Shown: positions 43,759 through 53,945 of the stretch, in pieces
How positions within the stretch are numbered: the first letter of the stretch is position 1
How the letters are laid out: every line of letters begins with the position of its first letter
From: Antricoccus suffuscus
GTDB lineage: Bacteria; Actinomycetota; Actinomycetes; Mycobacteriales; Antricoccaceae
Assembly: GCF_003003235.1 (NCBI RefSeq)
Contig: NZ_PVUE01000022.1
Location: 18,150-82,149, forward strand
Length of the DNA: 64,000 nt
Direction of reading: 5' to 3'
Program-made: the position numbers and the translations under genes
The notes under the pieces: generated by a model
The model's input: only the letters and a program-made list of their open reading frames with translations
What the model was told of the DNA's origin: nothing
Database searches by the model: none

Positions 43759-44817
43759 TTGCGCCGTCAACGTGGAATCCGTGGAGGCGCGGTTATCGCC
43801 TCACTTCTTGCCGGAGCTCTCGTACTTGGCGGATGTGGTTCTAGTAGCAACGACAAATCGAGCTCTGAATCGGGTAACTCGTCCGGCGTCAAGGTAGGCG
43901 TCGCCTTCGATGTCGGTGGCCGTGGAGACAAATCGTTCAACGACTCCGCATCAACCGGTATCGATAAGGCCGTCAAGGACTTCGGCCTAGCCAAGCCAAC
44001 GGAGCTGTCCGGTAAGCCGGATGAAACCGATGCGGATAAGGAAGATCGCCTGCGCCAGCTCGCAGACGGCGGCGCCACCGCCATCATTTGTGTCGGCTTC
44101 TCGTACGCCCCGGCGCTTGAGGTTGTCGCCCCGGACTACCCGGATGTGAAGTTCGAGATCCTCGACAACGGCACCGTCAAGGCCGACAACGTTGCCGGCT
44201 ACACGTTTAAGGACAACGAGAACGCCTACCTCGTCGGCACACTTGCCGCGCTTGCCTCCAAGACCGGCACCATCGGGTTCGTCGGCGGCGTCAACGAGAC
44301 CCTGATCAACAACTTCGAGGTCGGCTTCGATGCTGGAGCCAAGGCCGCCAAGTCCGACATCGTGATCGAGAAGCAGTACCTCACCGAAGCCGGTGACTAT
44401 TCCGGATACAGCTCGCCAGACAAGGGCAAGATCGCGGCTGAGGGTATCTACGACAAGGGCGCCGACATCATTTACGCGGCAGCGGGCCTGTCCAACAACG
44501 GCGTCTTCGAGGCCGCAGCCGAGAAGAAGAAGTTCGCGATCGGCACGGACTCCGACCAGTACCTCACGGCTGACCCGTCGTACAAGGAACAGATCATCGG
44601 TTCGGCGCTGAAGCGTCTGGACACGGCGGCGTACAAGTTCATCGAGTCGGTTAAGGACGACAAGTTCAAGCCCGGCAACTTCTCGCTCGGCCTGAAGGAA
44701 GACGGTGTCGACTACGTCATCAACAACGCGGAGATCAAGAGCGCGGTTGGTGCGAAGGTGGACGAGGCCAAGAAGTCGATCGTCGACGGCGACGTCAAGG
44801 TCCCGTCGAAGTCGTAA
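43759..44817 (+). CDS. BMP-family nucleoside-binding lipoprotein
   Basis: The 352-residue protein has a lipoprotein signal (lipobox LGG-C26) and the BMP/PnrA fold: VGVAFDVGGRGDKSFNDSA near the start, then GFVGGVNE, and KFAIGTDSDQY. BMP proteins feed purine or pyrimidine nucleosides to the RbsA/PnrC-type transporters encoded next. The start is TTG with a strong AAAGGAG 6 bases upstream. A stem-loop separates it from the ATPase gene, which would favour a surplus of the binding protein. Confidence 0.92.
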   Translation: MRRQRGIRGGAVIASLLAGALVLGGCGSSSNDKSSSESGNSSGVKVGVAFDVGGRGDKSFNDSASTGIDKAVKDFGLAKPTELSGKPDETDADKEDRLRQLADGGATAIICVGFSYAPALEVVAPDYPDVKFEILDNGTVKADNVAGYTFKDNENAYLVGTLAALASKTGTIGFVGGVNETLINNFEVGFDAGAKAAKSDIVIEKQYLTEAGDYSGYSSPDKGKIAAEGIYDKGADIIYAAAGLSNNGVFEAAAEKKKFAIGTDSDQYLTADPSYKEQIIGSALKRLDTAAYKFIESVKDDKFKPGNFSLGLKEDGVDYVINNAEIKSAVGAKVDEAKKSIVDGDVKVPSKS

Positions 44818-44850
44818 CATCTTGGCGCACGCAGATCGATAAGCAAGGAT

Positions 44851-44894
44851 GGTTCGGCGGGTGTTCCCACAATGTTGGGGACACCCGCCGAGCC
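44851..44894 (+). terminator. stem-loop between binding-protein and ATPase genes
   Basis: GGTTCGGCGGGTGTTCCC pairs with GGGGACACCCGCCGAGCC over 18 positions with two G-T wobbles and a 8-base loop. GGGTTT follows. It lies 33 bases after the BMP stop, so it may cause partial termination within the operon. Confidence 0.65.
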
Positions 44895-44920
44895 GGGTTT
44901 AACCAATCCTCGAGGTGTGA

Positions 44921-46471
44921 ATGACCAAGCAAGCCGAGTCGGGCCTGGCCGTCGAGCTGATCGGCATCACGAAACGTTTTCCGGGCGTCGTGGCAAACAA
45001 AGACATCTTCCTGAAGGTGCGCACGGGCACCGTGCACGCGATCGTCGGGGAGAACGGCGCCGGCAAGTCGACTCTGATGAAAACGCTTTACGGTATGCAG
45101 CGGCCCGATGAGGGAGAGATCCTGATCGACGGCCAGCCGGTCAAGTTCACGACCCCGCTCGATGCGATCAAGGCCGGCATCGGGATGGTGCACCAGCACT
45201 TCATGCTCGCCGACAACCTCACGGTGCTCGAAAACATCGTGCTCGGTGCCGAGAACTTGCACGGCATCGGCACGGCGGCGAAGAAGAAGATCCGCGAGAT
45301 CTCCAGCAGTTATGGCATGGACCTTGACCCGGATTCCCTTGTTGAAGAGCTCGGGGTCGGTGATCGTCAGCGGGTGGAGATCGTCAAGGTTCTTTACCGC
45401 GGCGCGAAGATCATCATCCTGGATGAGCCGACCGCCGTCCTGGTTCCGCAGGAAGTGGACGAGCTTTTCGACAACTTGCGCGAACTGAAGAGTGAAGGTC
45501 TCACGGTCATCTTCATTTCCCACAAACTCGACGAGGTGCTGTCGGTCGCGGACGACGTTACTGTCATCCGACGCGGTACGACGGTCGCGGCCGTCGACCC
45601 CAAAGTCACGACCGCGAAGCAGTTGGCCGAGCTGATGGTCGGCAACGAACTACCGGAACCAACCACGCGCGGCAACACGATCCAGCCGGACGTCGTCGTA
45701 CTGAACATCGCCGGGATGACGGTCAACGGGGCCGGCGGGCGCCCGACCGTCAACGACGTCAGTCTCAAGATCCGAGCGGGCGAGATTCTTGGCATTGCCG
45801 GTGTCGAGGGCAACGGGCAGGCCGAGCTCGTCGAGGCGATTATGGGCCTGCGACTTCTCGAGTCCGGCTCAATCGACTTCGACGGCGACAACATCGTCGA
45901 GTGGTCTACCCGCCGCCGTCGAGAGGCCGGTATCGGTTATATACCTGAAGATAGGCACCGGCACGGCCTGTTACTGGACTCGCCGCTCTGGGAGAACCGG
46001 ATCCTCGGGCATCAGACGCAGAAGCCCAACATCAAGGGCAACTTCTTCATCGACGTGGTCGACGCGAAGGCCGACACCAAGCGCATCGTGGCCGAGGAAG
46101 ACGTCCGTACGCCGAGCATCGACGTCACTGCCGGTTCGCTGTCCGGTGGCAACCAGCAAAAGCTGATCATCGGCCGGGAGATGGCCCACAGCCCTAAACT
46201 ACTGATCGCCGCGCACCCGACTCGAGGTGTAGATGTGGGCGCTCAGAGCGCGATCTGGGACAACCTGCGCTCGGCGCGCGCGGCGGGGATGGCCATGTTG
46301 CTGATCTCCGCCGACCTTGATGAGCTGATCGGTCTGAGTGACACCTTGCTGGTAATCCTGCGCGGCGCGATCGCGGGCGGGTTCGATCCGAGCACCGTGA
46401 CCCCAGAAGACCTTGGCGGCGCCATGACCGGCGCGGGGGAGAAGACGAGCGGCGCGGGGGAGAAGAAGTGA
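44921..46471 (+). CDS. nucleoside ABC transporter ATPase with two NBDs
   Basis: The 516-residue protein is a fused double ATPase of the RbsA/NupA type. NBD1 has Walker A GENGAGKST, VGMVHQHFML-like Q-loop, the signature-like GVGDRQRVEI and Walker B IIILDEPTAVL. NBD2 has a degenerate Walker A (GVEGNGQ), the signature LSGGNQQKL, and Walker B LLIAAHPTRG in which the usual Asp-Glu is missing. This asymmetry is typical for the family. The tail repeats TGAGEK. It overlaps the first permease gene by 4 bases. Confidence 0.95.
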   Translation: MTKQAESGLAVELIGITKRFPGVVANKDIFLKVRTGTVHAIVGENGAGKSTLMKTLYGMQRPDEGEILIDGQPVKFTTPLDAIKAGIGMVHQHFMLADNLTVLENIVLGAENLHGIGTAAKKKIREISSSYGMDLDPDSLVEELGVGDRQRVEIVKVLYRGAKIIILDEPTAVLVPQEVDELFDNLRELKSEGLTVIFISHKLDEVLSVADDVTVIRRGTTVAAVDPKVTTAKQLAELMVGNELPEPTTRGNTIQPDVVVLNIAGMTVNGAGGRPTVNDVSLKIRAGEILGIAGVEGNGQAELVEAIMGLRLLESGSIDFDGDNIVEWSTRRRREAGIGYIPEDRHRHGLLLDSPLWENRILGHQTQKPNIKGNFFIDVVDAKADTKRIVAEEDVRTPSIDVTAGSLSGGNQQKLIIGREMAHSPKLLIAAHPTRGVDVGAQSAIWDNLRSARAAGMAMLLISADLDELIGLSDTLLVILRGAIAGGFDPSTVTPEDLGGAMTGAGEKTSGAGEKK

Positions 46472-47832
46472 CCGAGCCAACGAACCGCGGTGAGTCGAAC
46501 GACGACGGTGACCGCACGCCGGACCAGATTGACGGCGTCACCGCGACCGATCTCGAACCCGAACGCGAGTCGGTCAGCGGACCCTCGCTGCGTCAGGCCC
46601 GGATCCGCAAGCTCGGGCTGACGATGTCCGCCCCTGTCGCGGCGTTTATCTTCGCTCTCGTTGTCGTAGCGATCGTCATCATTGCCTCAGGTTTCAATAT
46701 CGGCGCCGTACTGGACAGCGTCAATCAGACGATGTCGCGCGGACGCAACATAGTGGAGCTGATCAACCGCACCGGGATGTACTACATCTCCGCGCTCGCG
46801 GTCGCGGTCGGCTTCCGCATGAACCTGTTCAACATTGGCGTCGAGGGACAATACCGGCTTGCGGCACTTGTCGCGGCGTACGTCGGCGCATCGGTCAACA
46901 ATCTGCCCGCAGTACTGCACATCCTCGTCATGATTGTGACCGCCTCGATCACCGGCGCGATCTGGGCTGGCATCGCCGGCATCCTGAAGGTCACGCGCGG
47001 GGTCAGCGAAGTCATCTCGACAATCATGCTCAACGCGATCGCCGCCGCGCTGATCGGTTTCTTGCTGCGCGATGGCGGGTGGAGCCCCGATCCAGGTGGG
47101 CGCAAACCGTTCACCGAGACGATCGATCAGTCCGGTTGGTTTCCGGACCTCAACAAGATCGTCAACCCGATCCTCGACGCGCTCGGCTTCGATCCGCCGC
47201 CACCGTCGACGAAGACCTATGGGTTCATCGTCATCGCCCTCCTGCTAGGTGTGGTTTACGCCTTCCTGCTTAAACGCACGCGGTTCGGCTTCGACCTTCG
47301 CGCCTCGGGCCAAAACCCGACCGCTGCGGCCGCTAGCGGCGTCAGCGCGAAGAAGATGACGATTTATGCGATGTTCATCTCCGGCGGGATCGCCGGGCTG
47401 GTGGGGATGGCTGAGCTTCTCGGTGGCAACCAGCACAACTTCTCCGAGACGTTTCTGAGCGGGTTTGGTTTCATCGGGATCGCGGTCGCATTGCTTGGTC
47501 GCAACTCGCCGGTCGGGATGTTTTTCGCCGCGATCGTCTGGGCCTTCCTTGACGTTGCCACTCGCGGATTTCAGATCATCGGGATCTCCAACAAGCTGGC
47601 CTCGATCATGCAGGCAGTCGTGCTTTTTGCCGTGGTTATTGCTTACACGGTCGTCTCGCGCAGGGCCAAGGAGGCCGAAGCGCGATCGGTCGCGGCCAAT
47701 ACCCCGGCGCATCCGGCGGAGATCCCAGACGGCGGTCCGCCGTCGACGGACTCGACATCTGAAGAAGCCGCCGACGTTGAGCAGCCACACCAGCGAACGA
47801 CCGATAGCGACAGCGGGGAGGGGACACGATGA
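46468..47832 (+). CDS. nucleoside ABC transporter permease 1
   Basis: The 454-residue permease has a charged N-terminal tail (~50 residues), about nine transmembrane helices of the BPD_transp_2 type (GMYYISALAVAVGFRMNLFNIGVEGQ, ASGQNPTAAAASG, GFIGIAVALLGRNSP), and a long acidic C-terminal tail after residue 400. The charged tails are longer than in most homologues. The start is GTG, overlapping the ATPase gene; the next permease gene overlaps by 4 bases. Confidence 0.93.
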   Translation: MTEPTNRGESNDDGDRTPDQIDGVTATDLEPERESVSGPSLRQARIRKLGLTMSAPVAAFIFALVVVAIVIIASGFNIGAVLDSVNQTMSRGRNIVELINRTGMYYISALAVAVGFRMNLFNIGVEGQYRLAALVAAYVGASVNNLPAVLHILVMIVTASITGAIWAGIAGILKVTRGVSEVISTIMLNAIAAALIGFLLRDGGWSPDPGGRKPFTETIDQSGWFPDLNKIVNPILDALGFDPPPPSTKTYGFIVIALLLGVVYAFLLKRTRFGFDLRASGQNPTAAAASGVSAKKMTIYAMFISGGIAGLVGMAELLGGNQHNFSETFLSGFGFIGIAVALLGRNSPVGMFFAAIVWAFLDVATRGFQIIGISNKLASIMQAVVLFAVVIAYTVVSRRAKEAEARSVAANTPAHPAEIPDGGPPSTDSTSEEAADVEQPHQRTTDSDSGEGTR

Positions 47833-49355
47833 CCACCGGCAGCAGCGCGCTTATCGACGCCGGCGTGGAGCATCCCGGGGGCGCTCGCCGCAAGCGGATC
47901 AGCACCCGCGGTAAGCTCGCCATTCTCGCGGCCGTGTTCGTTGCATTCTGCCTGGTGCGGTGGGCTACCGGCGCGACGCAGTTCACGTCCGTCGGCTCGA
48001 TAACGGCCACCCTCGTGCTGACGATGCCGATCGCGATGGCCGGCCTGGCGGGGCTCTGGTCCGAGCGCTCAGGCATCGTCAACATCGGGCTCGAAGGCAT
48101 GCTGATCGCCGGCACAATCTTCGGCGCGTGGCAGGGTTCGCTGCACGGCCCGTGGGTCGGCGTTATCGCGGGCATGATCGGCGGTGCGCTCTTCGGTCTC
48201 ATTCACGCCATCGCCACCGTCACTTTCGGTGTCGACCACATTGTGTCCGGTGTCGCGATCAATCTCCTCGCCCTCGGTGTTGCCGGGATGATGGCCGAAC
48301 TGTTGTTTCCCGAGTCAAACGGCAAACAGTCACCGCCGGTCGGGCAGATCACCAAGATCACGCTGCCGTGGAGCAACTGGATGAACGACGTGCAGCACAA
48401 GGGAATTCCGGTGGTGTCGGACCTAGCCGGGATCGTCGGCGGTCTCACTACTAACCTCAGCCTGCTGACGATCCTGTGTCTGGCGCTGTTCCCGATTACG
48501 TTCTACATCCTGTGGCGGACCGCATTCGGGCTGCGGGTGCGCTCCTCGGGCGAGAACCCGCAGGCGGCCGAGACGCTCGGTGTCAACGTCTACAAAATGA
48601 AGTACATCGCGGTGATCATCTCCGGTGCGATGGGTGGCATCGGGGGCGCCTACCTCGTCACCGTGAGCTCGCAGATATATCTGGAAAACCAGACCGGCGG
48701 ACGTGGGTACGTCGGACTTGCGGCGCTGATCTTCGGCAACTGGACGACCAGCGGCACGCTGCTGGGAAGCCTGCTGTTCGGTTACACGAGTGCGGTCAAC
48801 GCGCGGTCCGATCTCACTGCGTCGACCGCAATCGTCGTACTAGTCGCCCTCGGCCTGGCGATGATGCTGGTATTGGAGTTGCGCAAGCTGGCAGAACGAC
48901 GCGCCGAGGTCGCGGTGAAGAGGTCCAGCCACCGGTCCACGCTGATCTTCACTGTGGTGGTTGGGATTGCGTCGGTGGCAGCGTTGGTGGTGGCGGCCAT
49001 CCGGCTGCTGATCAGCATGGAGTTCATCCCCGGGCGCACGACGGTGAGCGGTACGCCGGCGAAGATCGGTCTCGGAATCGTCTTGGTGCTGGTTCTGATA
49101 CTGATCGCCGCAGTGATCTACTTCGCGATCCGCGCATTCCAGTCGACTCGACTGCGCGCGCAATTCTCGCGCAACCTTGGCGCTTACGTCGTCGGCTATG
49201 TGATCTTCGGGTGGATGTGGCTGTCCAATACCGGTATTCCGCAGTCCTTCAAGTCGGCGATTCCTAACATCATCACGTTGCTCGTACTTGCCTTCGCCGC
49301 GCAGCGACTGAGACCACCGGCCGCGGACGGTCTCGACTACCGCAAGGGGAAATAG
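47829..49355 (+). CDS. nucleoside ABC transporter permease 2
   Basis: The second permease has 508 residues. The first ~330 residues are the BPD_transp_2 domain (MAGLAGLWSERSGIVNIGLEGM, HIVSGVAINLLALG, RSSGENPQAAETLGV, RGYVGLAALIFGNW). About 150 more residues with four extra hydrophobic segments follow (about 365-385, 405-430, 440-465 and 475-500), which many homologues lack. It begins 4 bases inside the first permease gene, and cdd follows 3 bases after its stop. Confidence 0.93.
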   Translation: MTTGSSALIDAGVEHPGGARRKRISTRGKLAILAAVFVAFCLVRWATGATQFTSVGSITATLVLTMPIAMAGLAGLWSERSGIVNIGLEGMLIAGTIFGAWQGSLHGPWVGVIAGMIGGALFGLIHAIATVTFGVDHIVSGVAINLLALGVAGMMAELLFPESNGKQSPPVGQITKITLPWSNWMNDVQHKGIPVVSDLAGIVGGLTTNLSLLTILCLALFPITFYILWRTAFGLRVRSSGENPQAAETLGVNVYKMKYIAVIISGAMGGIGGAYLVTVSSQIYLENQTGGRGYVGLAALIFGNWTTSGTLLGSLLFGYTSAVNARSDLTASTAIVVLVALGLAMMLVLELRKLAERRAEVAVKRSSHRSTLIFTVVVGIASVAALVVAAIRLLISMEFIPGRTTVSGTPAKIGLGIVLVLVLILIAAVIYFAIRAFQSTRLRAQFSRNLGAYVVGYVIFGWMWLSNTGIPQSFKSAIPNIITLLVLAFAAQRLRPPAADGLDYRKGK

Positions 49356-49358
49356 GCC

Positions 49359-49763
49359 ATGGTCGACATCGACTGGGATTGGCTTCAGGAACGCGCGGTC
49401 GAGGCGATGCGACACGCCTATGCGCCGTACTCGAAGTTTCGGGTCGGTGTCGCGGCGCTCGTCGACGATGGTCGAACCGTCACCGGCTGCAACGTGGAGA
49501 ACGCGGCGTACGGCGTCGCGCTGTGCGCTGAGTGCGGCCTCGTGTCGCAGCTGCATCTCACCGGCGGCGGCACGCTGGTCGCGGTGTCGTGCGTGGACGC
49601 CGAGGGATCGTCGTTGATGCCATGTGGGCGGTGCCGTCAGTTGCTCTGGGAGAACGGCGGACCGGAATGCTTACTGATGACCGCAAGTGGGCCCAGGCCG
49701 ATGACCGAGATCCTGCCAGATGCGTTTGATGCCGGCGATATCGCGCATATCGTCAGGAAGTAG
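49359..49763 (+). CDS. cdd: cytidine deaminase
   Basis: The 134-residue homotetrameric-type deaminase turns cytidine and deoxycytidine into uridine and deoxyuridine. Zinc ligands and catalytic acid are in CAECG (C56, E58) and PCGRCRQ (C89, C92); NVENAAYG binds the ribose. It starts 3 bases after the permease gene and is 23 bases before deoA, so uptake and deamination are cotranscribed. Confidence 0.96.
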   Translation: MVDIDWDWLQERAVEAMRHAYAPYSKFRVGVAALVDDGRTVTGCNVENAAYGVALCAECGLVSQLHLTGGGTLVAVSCVDAEGSSLMPCGRCRQLLWENGGPECLLMTASGPRPMTEILPDAFDAGDIAHIVRK

Positions 49764-49786
49764 CGAACCCAAGACAAGGGAGCACC

Positions 49787-51082
49787 ATGGGCGAGTTCGA
49801 CACCGTCGACGTCATCCGGGCCAAGCGCGACGGCGGTGAGCTATCCGACGAGCAGATCGCGTGGATGGTGTCGTCGTACACCGGTGGACGAGTAGCCGAG
49901 GAACAGATGTCCGCCCTGCTGATGGCGATCTTCCTGCAAGGCATGACAGACCGCGAAATCGAGCGCTGGACCGATGCCATGATCGATTCCGGTGAACGGA
50001 TGTCGCTGGCCTTCGACAAGCCCACCACGGACAAGCACTCCACCGGAGGGGTCGGCGACAAGATCACGCTTCCGCTGGCCCCGCTGGTCGCGGCCTGCGG
50101 CGCGATCGTGCCGCAGCTGTCCGGACGCGGGCTCGGGCACACCGGCGGCACGCTCGACAAACTGGAGTCGATCCCGGGCTGGCAGGCATCGATCAGCTCC
50201 GCGGCCTACCGGGCTCAGCTCGAGGACGTCGGTGCGGTCATCTGTGCAGCAGGCGACAATCTCGCACCAGCGGACAAGAAGCTTTACGCGCTGCGAGACG
50301 TGACCGGCACCGTCGACTCGATCCCGTTGATCGCCAGCTCGATCATGAGTAAGAAGATCGCGGAGGGCGCCGACGCGCTCACCCTCGACGTCAAGGTCGG
50401 CTCGGGCGCGTTTATGACCGACCTCCCGTCGGCGCGGCGGCTAGCCGAGACGATGGTGCGCCTCGGCTCGGCGCACGGCGTACATACCGCAGCCCTGCTC
50501 ACCGATATGGACAGCCCGCTCGGCCGGAGCGCCGGAAACGCCCTCGAGGTGACCGAGTCGGTCGACGTACTCGCCGGAGGCGGACCGGCAGACGTCGTTG
50601 AGTTGACGCTGACATTGGCGCGCCAGATGCTGATCGCCGTTGGTATCGACACCGATCCGGCCGACGTGCTGTCGGGAGGCAAAGCGATGGACACCTGGAA
50701 GGCGATGATCCGCGCGCAGGGCGGCGACCCCGACGCGCGGTTGCCGGTCGCGCGGCATACCCGGGAGATCCTCGCTCCTGCGGACGGCGTACTGACCCGC
50801 CTCGACGCCTATGCCGTAGGAATCGCGGCCTGGCGGCTCGGCGCCGGTCGGGCCCGCAAGGAGGACCCGGTCAGTGCTACCGCCGGCGTGACGTGGGCCT
50901 GCGGCGTCGGCGAATCGGTGCGAGCAGGTACGCCGCTGCTGCGGTTACACGGCGATGACGAGACGAAGTTTGACCGCGCCCTGGAGGCACTTGAGGGGGC
51001 ATATGAGGTGGGTTCCGCCCCGTCCACGCGCCACGGTCGATCGCGAGTCATTGACACTATCGATGCAGGTCGCGTTGCTTAA
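49787..51082 (+). CDS. deoA: thymidine phosphorylase
   Basis: DeoA splits thymidine and deoxyuridine with phosphate into base and deoxyribose-1-phosphate. The 431-residue protein has DKHSTGGVGDK (82-92), GRGLGHTGGTLDKLESIPG, KKIAEG and KVGSGAFM, with a C-terminal domain having the usual ARKEDPV loop. It follows cdd closely. Deoxyribose-1-phosphate would need a phosphopentomutase, not seen here, before DeoC at 58381 can act. AAGACAAGGGAG precedes the ATG. Confidence 0.96.
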   Translation: MGEFDTVDVIRAKRDGGELSDEQIAWMVSSYTGGRVAEEQMSALLMAIFLQGMTDREIERWTDAMIDSGERMSLAFDKPTTDKHSTGGVGDKITLPLAPLVAACGAIVPQLSGRGLGHTGGTLDKLESIPGWQASISSAAYRAQLEDVGAVICAAGDNLAPADKKLYALRDVTGTVDSIPLIASSIMSKKIAEGADALTLDVKVGSGAFMTDLPSARRLAETMVRLGSAHGVHTAALLTDMDSPLGRSAGNALEVTESVDVLAGGGPADVVELTLTLARQMLIAVGIDTDPADVLSGGKAMDTWKAMIRAQGGDPDARLPVARHTREILAPADGVLTRLDAYAVGIAAWRLGAGRARKEDPVSATAGVTWACGVGESVRAGTPLLRLHGDDETKFDRALEALEGAYEVGSAPSTRHGRSRVIDTIDAGRVA

Positions 51083-51102
51083 CAAGGATTTAGTAAGGAA
51101 GA

Positions 51103-51975
51103 ATGGCGCGAATGAGCGAACTCGCCTTACAGACGCGCGGCCTAGTCAAGACCTATGGAACCCGCAAACAGTCGTATAACGCTGTCGACGGCCTCGATCT
51201 GGAGATTAGGCATGGCGAGATCTTCGGACTGCTCGGGCCCAATGGGGCCGGCAAGAGTACGACGGTTGAGATCCTGGAAGGTTATCGAGACCGGACCGGC
51301 GGCCAGGCCTCGGTGCTCGGGGAGGACCCGCAGGAAGCAGGCCTGTCGTGGCGCTCCAAGATCGGGATCGTGCTGCAGTCCACCAACGACCTGAGCGATC
51401 TGACGGTGCGCGAGTCGCTCGCCATCTTCGCCGCCTACTATCCCAATCCCCGGCAAATCGACGAGGTGATCGAGTTGATCGGGCTCGCCGACAAGGCCGA
51501 CTCGCGGGCGTCCGCGCTGTCCGGTGGGCTGCGCCGCCGACTCGATGTCGGGCTCGGCATTATCGGTCGACCTGAGCTGCTTTTCCTCGACGAGCCAACG
51601 ACCGGCTTCGACCCCGATGCGCGCCGCCAGTTCTGGGCTCTGATCAAGTCGCTCAACGAGCAGGGTACAACGATCCTGCTGACCTCTCACTACCTCGACG
51701 AGGTTGAGTATCTCGCACATCGGGTCGGTGTGATTAGCAAGGGACAAATCCTCGAGGTCAATACTCCGGAACTACTCGGTGGTCGGGAGGACGCGAGCGC
51801 GATCGTGACCTACCGCGACGGCGCCGGACAGACCGTCAAGATCAGCACCGACGAGCCGACGCGAGTCGTGGCCGACCTTGCCGCGGAGCACGGCGAGCTT
51901 TCCGAGCTGACGGTTGCACGTCCGACGCTTGAAGACATCTACCTCCAGATGATTGGCAAGAACAACAGTGAGTAA
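51103..51975 (+). CDS. ABC transporter ATP-binding protein (DrrA-like)
   Basis: The 290-residue ATPase has Walker A GPNGAGKSTTVE, the Q-loop GIVLQSTNDLSDL, the signature ALSGGLRRRLDVG, Walker B LLFLDEPTTGFD and the H-loop LTSHYLDE. The C-terminal ~65 residues form a regulatory tail as in DrrA/NodI proteins. Two starts are possible, ATG 51103 (used) and ATG 51112; AAGGAAG lies upstream. It forms an exporter with the next gene. Its placement in a nucleoside operon is unexpected. Confidence 0.92.
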   Translation: MARMSELALQTRGLVKTYGTRKQSYNAVDGLDLEIRHGEIFGLLGPNGAGKSTTVEILEGYRDRTGGQASVLGEDPQEAGLSWRSKIGIVLQSTNDLSDLTVRESLAIFAAYYPNPRQIDEVIELIGLADKADSRASALSGGLRRRLDVGLGIIGRPELLFLDEPTTGFDPDARRQFWALIKSLNEQGTTILLTSHYLDEVEYLAHRVGVISKGQILEVNTPELLGGREDASAIVTYRDGAGQTVKISTDEPTRVVADLAAEHGELSELTVARPTLEDIYLQMIGKNNSE

Positions 51976-52837
51976 CGCGAACGCCGCCATGTCCTCCGAC
52001 GCTGAGATCGCCACAGTCACACGTGTCCAGCCAGCGAAGGTCAGCTACGGTCCGGTTGCCGTCGCTCGGGTGCGTGCCGAAATCTACTCGTTCTTCCGGG
52101 AGAAGTCGTCCCTGGTATTCACCCTCATCTTTCCGGTCTTCCTGCTGATCATCTTCGGCGCGCTGTTCGGAAATTCGAGTGATGTCGCGCCCGGCGTCGG
52201 CTACATCAACTACCTCGTGCCCGGCATGATCGCCGCCGGACTCATGACGACCAGCTTCCAGAACCTCGCCATCACCATTCCGATCGAACGCGACTCGGGC
52301 TTGCTCAAACGGCTGCGCGGCACACCGATGCCGAAGTCGGCCTACTTCCTCGGCAAAGTCATCCTCGTCCTGATCCTGTCGCTGATCTCGACGATCCTGA
52401 TGCTGGTGGTCGCGCTGATCTTCTATGACGTTTCGCTGCCGGCCACGGTCACGAAGTGGCTGGTGTTCCTCGCCGTTCTACTGCTTGGTGTCGCCGCCTG
52501 CACCTTGGTCGGCATCGCGTTCTCGTCGATACCGAAAACGGGCCGCGGTGCACCAGCGATGGTGACGCCCATCGCCTTGTTGCTGCAGTTCATCTCCGGC
52601 GTGTTCCTGCCATTCACTCAGCTTCCGGACTGGCTGCAGACGATCGGCGCACTGTTCCCGCTGAAGTGGATGGCGCAGGGCCTGCGCTACGTCTTCCTAC
52701 CGGACGCGGCAAAGGCCGCCGAGGCAGCGCATTCCTTCGAGCTGGATCGGGTGTTTCTCCTTCTGGGCGCTTGGGCCGTCGTGGGTCTCGTGCTGTGTGT
52801 GCTGACATTCCGGTGGCGCACCAAGACCGACGGCTAA
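51968..52837 (+). CDS. ABC-2 type transporter permease
   Basis: The 289-residue protein has six hydrophobic segments of the ABC-2 type: [22 protein letters not shown], a polar [20 protein letters not shown] loop, then four further helices and [17 protein letters not shown]. It pairs with the DrrA-like ATPase. I use GTG 51968, overlapping the ATPase stop by 8 bases; ATG 51989 is an alternative. add follows 16 bases after the stop. Confidence 0.9.
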   Translation: MSNANAAMSSDAEIATVTRVQPAKVSYGPVAVARVRAEIYSFFREKSSLVFTLIFPVFLLIIFGALFGNSSDVAPGVGYINYLVPGMIAAGLMTTSFQNLAITIPIERDSGLLKRLRGTPMPKSAYFLGKVILVLILSLISTILMLVVALIFYDVSLPATVTKWLVFLAVLLLGVAACTLVGIAFSSIPKTGRGAPAMVTPIALLLQFISGVFLPFTQLPDWLQTIGALFPLKWMAQGLRYVFLPDAAKAAEAAHSFELDRVFLLLGAWAVVGLVLCVLTFRWRTKTDG

Positions 52838-52853
52838 CGCGTACCGTATCGGC

Positions 52854-53945
52854 ATGAGCGACGCCCTCGACGCCGCGCAGATAGTGCGCGCACCCAAAGC
52901 CCTGCTGCACGATCACCTCGACGGAGGTTTGCGACCCAGCACGATCATCGAGCTGGCAGACCAGACCGGTTACGACGCGCTACCCACCACCGATGCCGGC
53001 CAGTTGGGCGAGTGGTTTGCCGAGTCCGCCAACTCCGGCTCGCTGGTGCGCTACCTCGAGACGTTCGACCACACGGTCGGTGTCATGCAGACACCCGAGG
53101 CGATCGAGCGTGTCGCGTTCGAGTGCGGCGAGGACCTGATGAACGACGGGGTCGTGTACGCCGAGGTCAGGTTCGCCCCCGAACAGCACCTGCAGCGTGA
53201 AATGACGCTTCCAGAGATCGTCGAAGCGTCACTCACAGGATTTCGGCGCGCCGAAGAAAACGCCGCGGCGCAGGGAAAGTTCCTGCGGATCCGTGGGCTG
53301 CTTACGGCGATGCGGCACGCCGCCAACTCCCAGGAGATCGCGGCCCTCGCCGTACGCTACCGGGACCAGGGCGTGGTTGGCTTCGACATCGCAGGCGCCG
53401 AGGCTGGCTTCCCGCCGACCCGGCACCTAAGCGCGTTCGAATATCTGCGCCGCGAAAACGCGCACTTCACCATTCACGCGGGGGAGGCCTTCGGGTTGCC
53501 TTCGATCTGGGAGGCGCTGCAGTGGTGCGGCGCGGACCGGCTTGGTCACGGAGTGCGAATCATCGACGACATCACTATCGACGCAGATGGTACGCCGCGA
53601 CTTGGCCGGCTAGCTGAATATGTAAGGGATCGACGCGTTCCACTGGAGTTGTGCCCGTCGTCCAACGTGCAGACCGGTGCCGTCGACTCGATTGCGGTGC
53701 ATCCGATCGGCCTGCTGCGGAAACTGAAGTTTCGGGTCACTGTCAACACCGATAACCGGCTGATGAGCGGCACGTCCATGAGTAACGAGATGCGGCTGCT
53801 GCACGATGCGTTTGGTTACGGATGGGCCGATCTGCAATGGCTCACGGTCAACGCGATGAAGTCGGCGTTCATCAACTTCGACGAACGCCTGGAGATCATC
53901 GACCAGGTCATCAAGCCCAGGTACGCCGAGCTGCTCACCATTTGA
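52854..53945 (+). CDS. add: adenosine deaminase
   Basis: Add converts adenosine and deoxyadenosine to inosine and deoxyinosine. The 363-residue protein has zinc ligands H19 and H21 (LLHDHLDGG), the catalytic [24 protein letters not shown] and the [13 protein letters not shown] segment with its metal-binding Asp. It is the last gene of the plus-strand nucleoside run. Its last 11 bases overlap the convergent uridine-kinase-like gene. Confidence 0.96.
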   Translation: MSDALDAAQIVRAPKALLHDHLDGGLRPSTIIELADQTGYDALPTTDAGQLGEWFAESANSGSLVRYLETFDHTVGVMQTPEAIERVAFECGEDLMNDGVVYAEVRFAPEQHLQREMTLPEIVEASLTGFRRAEENAAAQGKFLRIRGLLTAMRHAANSQEIAALAVRYRDQGVVGFDIAGAEAGFPPTRHLSAFEYLRRENAHFTIHAGEAFGLPSIWEALQWCGADRLGHGVRIIDDITIDADGTPRLGRLAEYVRDRRVPLELCPSSNVQTGAVDSIAVHPIGLLRKLKFRVTVNTDNRLMSGTSMSNEMRLLHDAFGYGWADLQWLTVNAMKSAFINFDERLEIIDQVIKPRYAELLTI

